A DNA stretch of 64,000 bases from Romanomermis culicivorax (Eukaryota; Nematoda; Enoplea; Mermithida; Mermithidae), in the NCBI GenBank assembly GCA_963922205.1, contig CAWUHX010000014.1:1994889-2058888 (forward strand), given 5' to 3'. The notes under the pieces were generated by a model. It made no database searches. It was not told where the DNA came from and saw nothing but the letters and a program-made list of their open reading frames with translations. Shown piece after piece: positions 60,878 to 64,000 of the stretch (positions are counted from its first letter, which is position 1; each line of letters starts with the position of its first letter). Position numbers and translations under genes: made by a program.

Positions 60878-63800
60878 CTGAACTCTGGACAAACGTAAGT
60901 TCTAAGCCTGAACAAAATCGCTCAATAAAGATTTCTTCATACCGGTATGACTGGAGACTGGGATTCAGCAATGGAATTATGTAAAGGCCACAGGTAAACT
61001 ATGTGATCTTTATGGGAGTATGTCATGTGAGGTCATTCAAATAGCCTCTGATTAGTCATGCAGCTTTATGAACAACAATATTCCTAGCAATCCAGAGAAT
61101 ATTATGGTGATAATTTGATGTTGTCCAGAGTAATGGTCAAGTGACCATTGACCCCGAGAAACAATTTCCTCGCATGTGCTGGTTCTATCTTTGGCTGCAT
61201 GGCCTAACGATGTGATGATCAAAAATGACCAATCTTGAACAAAGGCATGAGAGAGTAATTTATTGTCATTGTGTAAGTGGCCCGAGTGAACATTGGTCAT
61301 CCATATAAACATTCAATCAAAAATGACGAGAATATTTACCAAAATTTTTTATTATAGATGTGAGGTCATGTGAAGTCACTCGAATGACCAACAGATATAT
61401 TTTCCACTACAAACCATGGAAATGGTCACCGGGAATTCCTCACAATGAAGTTTGGTATTGCTGTGGTTGCTTGCATGACTATTGGCAAGTTAATCAATTA
61501 ATTTGACATTATGGAAATTCTTCGAAGCTCAGTGGTCAACTAATCTGGGGTCACTTAGCCAATCGTGTATTTAGCTTACCACTGGTCTTTTGACCTCTAA
61601 ATTCAACTTTAATAGTAGAGCTCTGCATGAACAATTCATTTCTGGTGTCATCTCACTTCTATTGGTACAAAAAAATTATTACTGTTGTTTTTAGTGGTAC
61701 TGTTCGATCATTTACTTCTATTCATTCTAAGTCATCTTCAAATATAGTTTAGTCTCAATATCAAAAGAGGTATGTTGAAAAACCTATTTGGGAGCAGACA
61801 GAGTAGCCAAATCATCTCTGGTTAATGCCTCTGAAAAAGAATTCATTAAATCATTCAGATTAATTTTCAAATTTTATACCAAATATGTAAACAGAAAGCT
61901 GATTTTCACTAGAAAAATCGATTATAGAGCTTGAGCTGCCATAACTTGATGATATTCTGCTTCTTTATGCATTTTTAAAATCCCACTTGAATTCTGATCC
62001 AATCGAAAATTGTTGATTCAGGAACCATTTTGAGCTGAAGTGACCACTGGTCATCCGAATCACTTCAGATGGGGTGAGTTCAGTCCGAAAAATGTCTTCA
62101 ACATTTCCAGGATTCTCGATTGAATGGTTACTTGAGTGGCCAGTTGGTATTATTAGAAAAGAAATTATTAGAAACGTATTAGAAACTTATGGTGATCTTT
62201 CTGGTATTTTTAATGAGAAAGTCATCCGAGTGACCGGCAGCCACTCCGACTGCCTAATATTATCATGGAAAAAATAATGTGATTTTTTCTATATTTTGCG
62301 ATGAAAAACTTTCTAGAGTGACTACATTATCATCTGAGTGAATATTATATCTCAGCAGATATTTAGCGACATAGTTCGATACCGTCCATCACTATATTGA
62401 TTTTTGATTCAAGATAGGACATTTTTCATCAGGGCAACAGTAGTGTTTCATCATGATTCTGGTCCCAGATCTGATATTTTGCAAGCTGCAAATATTCCAG
62501 GTGCGATTTAGAGTCGTTTCTGGGTTTTACTCAAAAATGAAAAATCAACCGACAAGCTCTGGCACCAGGTTCTAATCGCTGAGTCCAGACTGGAATCCGG
62601 AGCTGGTCGAGTCAGAGTGGGGTGATACCTAAAGCAATTTGGTCGCAGGTAGATCCACACACCCAGATCTGAGCAGTTCTTGCTTCCAGTGCCAACTTAG
62701 TCTCAATCAAGGTTTTACTCAAACTCTTTCACATACATTGCTTATTTGTCCCATGCAAGCATATTATTATTATTATTACTAGTATTTGAAAAATAATCTT
62801 GTAGGCAAAAGGGGGAATGAATGTCTTCTGATCAGTCAGTTATTCTACTGATAAATGTGAATTCATAGACAACTATTGACGTCTAAAAACAGAGATTTTA
62901 ATTTAGTCGTTGATCAATATTTAGCAGAAAATTATCAAAATATAAAATGATTGAGTTAATCAAGTTTCATTTTCTAGAAATATTATAAGAATGAGGAGAA
63001 GAAAACCAGACTACAGTTTTTGTAAATATGAATCTATAGAATCGTTTCATTATATATTGGCTCTAAAAACTCATCTCATAATTTGCAGATTTCGTTTTCA
63101 TTATTTCATTTCTAATTCAAAATTTTACCTAATTCACTTTTAGCTACAATTTCTTTTCTAAATGGCTTAATTCATCTCAATTTTCACTTTTTATTCTAAT
63201 TCATTCATGTTTTTCAATTTTTATAGCCAATTTTTCTGACTTCCACAAAACATGTTGCATCCATAACATTAAATGCCAATGTTTTCTCACAATGGTAGAG
63301 ATAATCACGACCTCGGACTTAAACCTGAGCATCAGTCAATCGCAACTTCAAGTTTTTTATTGCGATCTGAAAAAGATTGAACCGAGCTCACGATTAACTA
63401 ATTCTCAGCATTAACGACTTAATACTCAGCTCGAGATGATCCTGAACATTAGTTATGGCAACCGGGCCCTGCATTTTGATTGACTGATTTTCAGTTATTC
63501 TTCTCGAGCAGGCCTCGTCGAGCGAAGTAGAACTACAATGTTTTGTTGTCTAAGCCGTTACTTTTGGAATGATAGATGCAGGGAGAGTTAATTAGCAATT
63601 TGTTGGTATACTCTAATAATCACTCCAAAAGAACCTGCAATATAACTTATGGACAAGAGCTGCAATAACTAATTGGTCTGTCTGAGATCAACAAAACTGT
63701 CCAAATATTAAGATGGACGCCATGTTGAATATTCACTCGGTTAAATATCAATGCTAAAACTGATGTCCGATCTGATCCGGCAGAATCAGTCCAAATGGAG

Positions 63801-64000
63801 TAGGCATCACTATACTTCGAAAGACCATGAAAACAAGAATATAAACACAATGAATTTATGATTGAAATTCAAAAACTTCCAGTTTGTCTCACATGGATTA
63901 CTGGCTTTCCTTACAGCGCAAGTTTTTTCCCAAATACCTTTGCACGTTTTCTTTAAAATGAAATGAAGGTAATCAAAATTAATTTACCTCCTATAGTTGT
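60878..64000. other. unassigned region, GGTCA/TGACC-rich in part
   Basis: No gene recognised. The part 61020-62240 holds about a dozen GGTCA or TGACC words, some in inverted pairs (GTGACCACTGGTCA at 62040). An ATTATTATTATTATTA microsatellite lies near 62765. Confidence 0.4.

Noticed and set aside
61052-61312. Open frame on minus as an upstream exon of the S1 gene
   Set aside because: No His- or Asp-motif, no matching splice phase and no cysteine pattern.

Overview
The window reads as invertebrate, probably nematode, nuclear DNA. It is AT-rich, and real genes have short GT-AG introns (48-74 bp in the best model). It also holds class I and II transposon relics, secreted-protein genes and long degenerate A/T satellite. 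The nematode assignment is inference only.

Layout. (1) 0.09-3.0 kb, minus: a 13-exon hAT/ZMYM1-type transposase-like gene, phase-consistent over 754 codons but broken by one in-frame TAA. (2) 3.38-3.9 kb: a tRNA-like relic and a truncated inverted LTR. (3) 3.9-9.65 kb, minus: a PAN-like plus S1 serine-protease-homologue gene in which all three catalytic triad positions are substituted, then a foldback-element arm. (4) 9.8-12.5 kb: A/T satellite. (5) 12.9-14.0 kb: a mariner relic. (6) 14.55-35.7 kb: satellite organised as a roughly 6.2-7 kb higher-order repeat. Each unit carries, on the minus strand, exon 2 of a small secreted cysteine-rich peptide gene with a CS-alpha-beta (defensin-like) cysteine pattern. 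Two units keep the signal-peptide exon, so two complete genes are present; two units keep exon 2 only. (7) 35.95-36.29 kb, plus: two phase-compatible exons of an unknown gene. (8) 36.88-42.24 kb, plus: a Ty3/gypsy-like element with no 5' LTR. An envelope-like transmembrane segment, protease, RT, RNase H and integrase lie in one reading frame cut by three stops, followed by a polypurine tract and a 3' LTR. A solo LTR of the same family is at 44.43-45.30 kb. (9) 46.58-47.31 kb: an integrase remnant of another element. (10) 47.48-48.12 kb, minus: a compact three-exon cysteine-rich gene of unknown function. (11) 51.2-57.2 kb: a second, decayed copy of region 3 with a nested MITE and a 1.3 kb foldback element. 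(12) 58.98-60.88 kb, minus: an S1 protease-like gene with intact GDSGSP and a C-terminal PAN-like segment.

How it fits together. The host-type content is mainly secreted proteins: S1/PAN proteins that share an intron exactly before the GDSG motif, and a tandemly amplified cysteine-rich peptide. Between them lies transposon and satellite DNA that seems to have driven duplication and decay. The strongest candidate for something undescribed is the peptide gene carried by the higher-order satellite repeat. Second is the envelope-like domain placed upstream of protease in the retroelement frame. Exon models were derived by eye from splice signals and phase; none is confirmed by transcripts.
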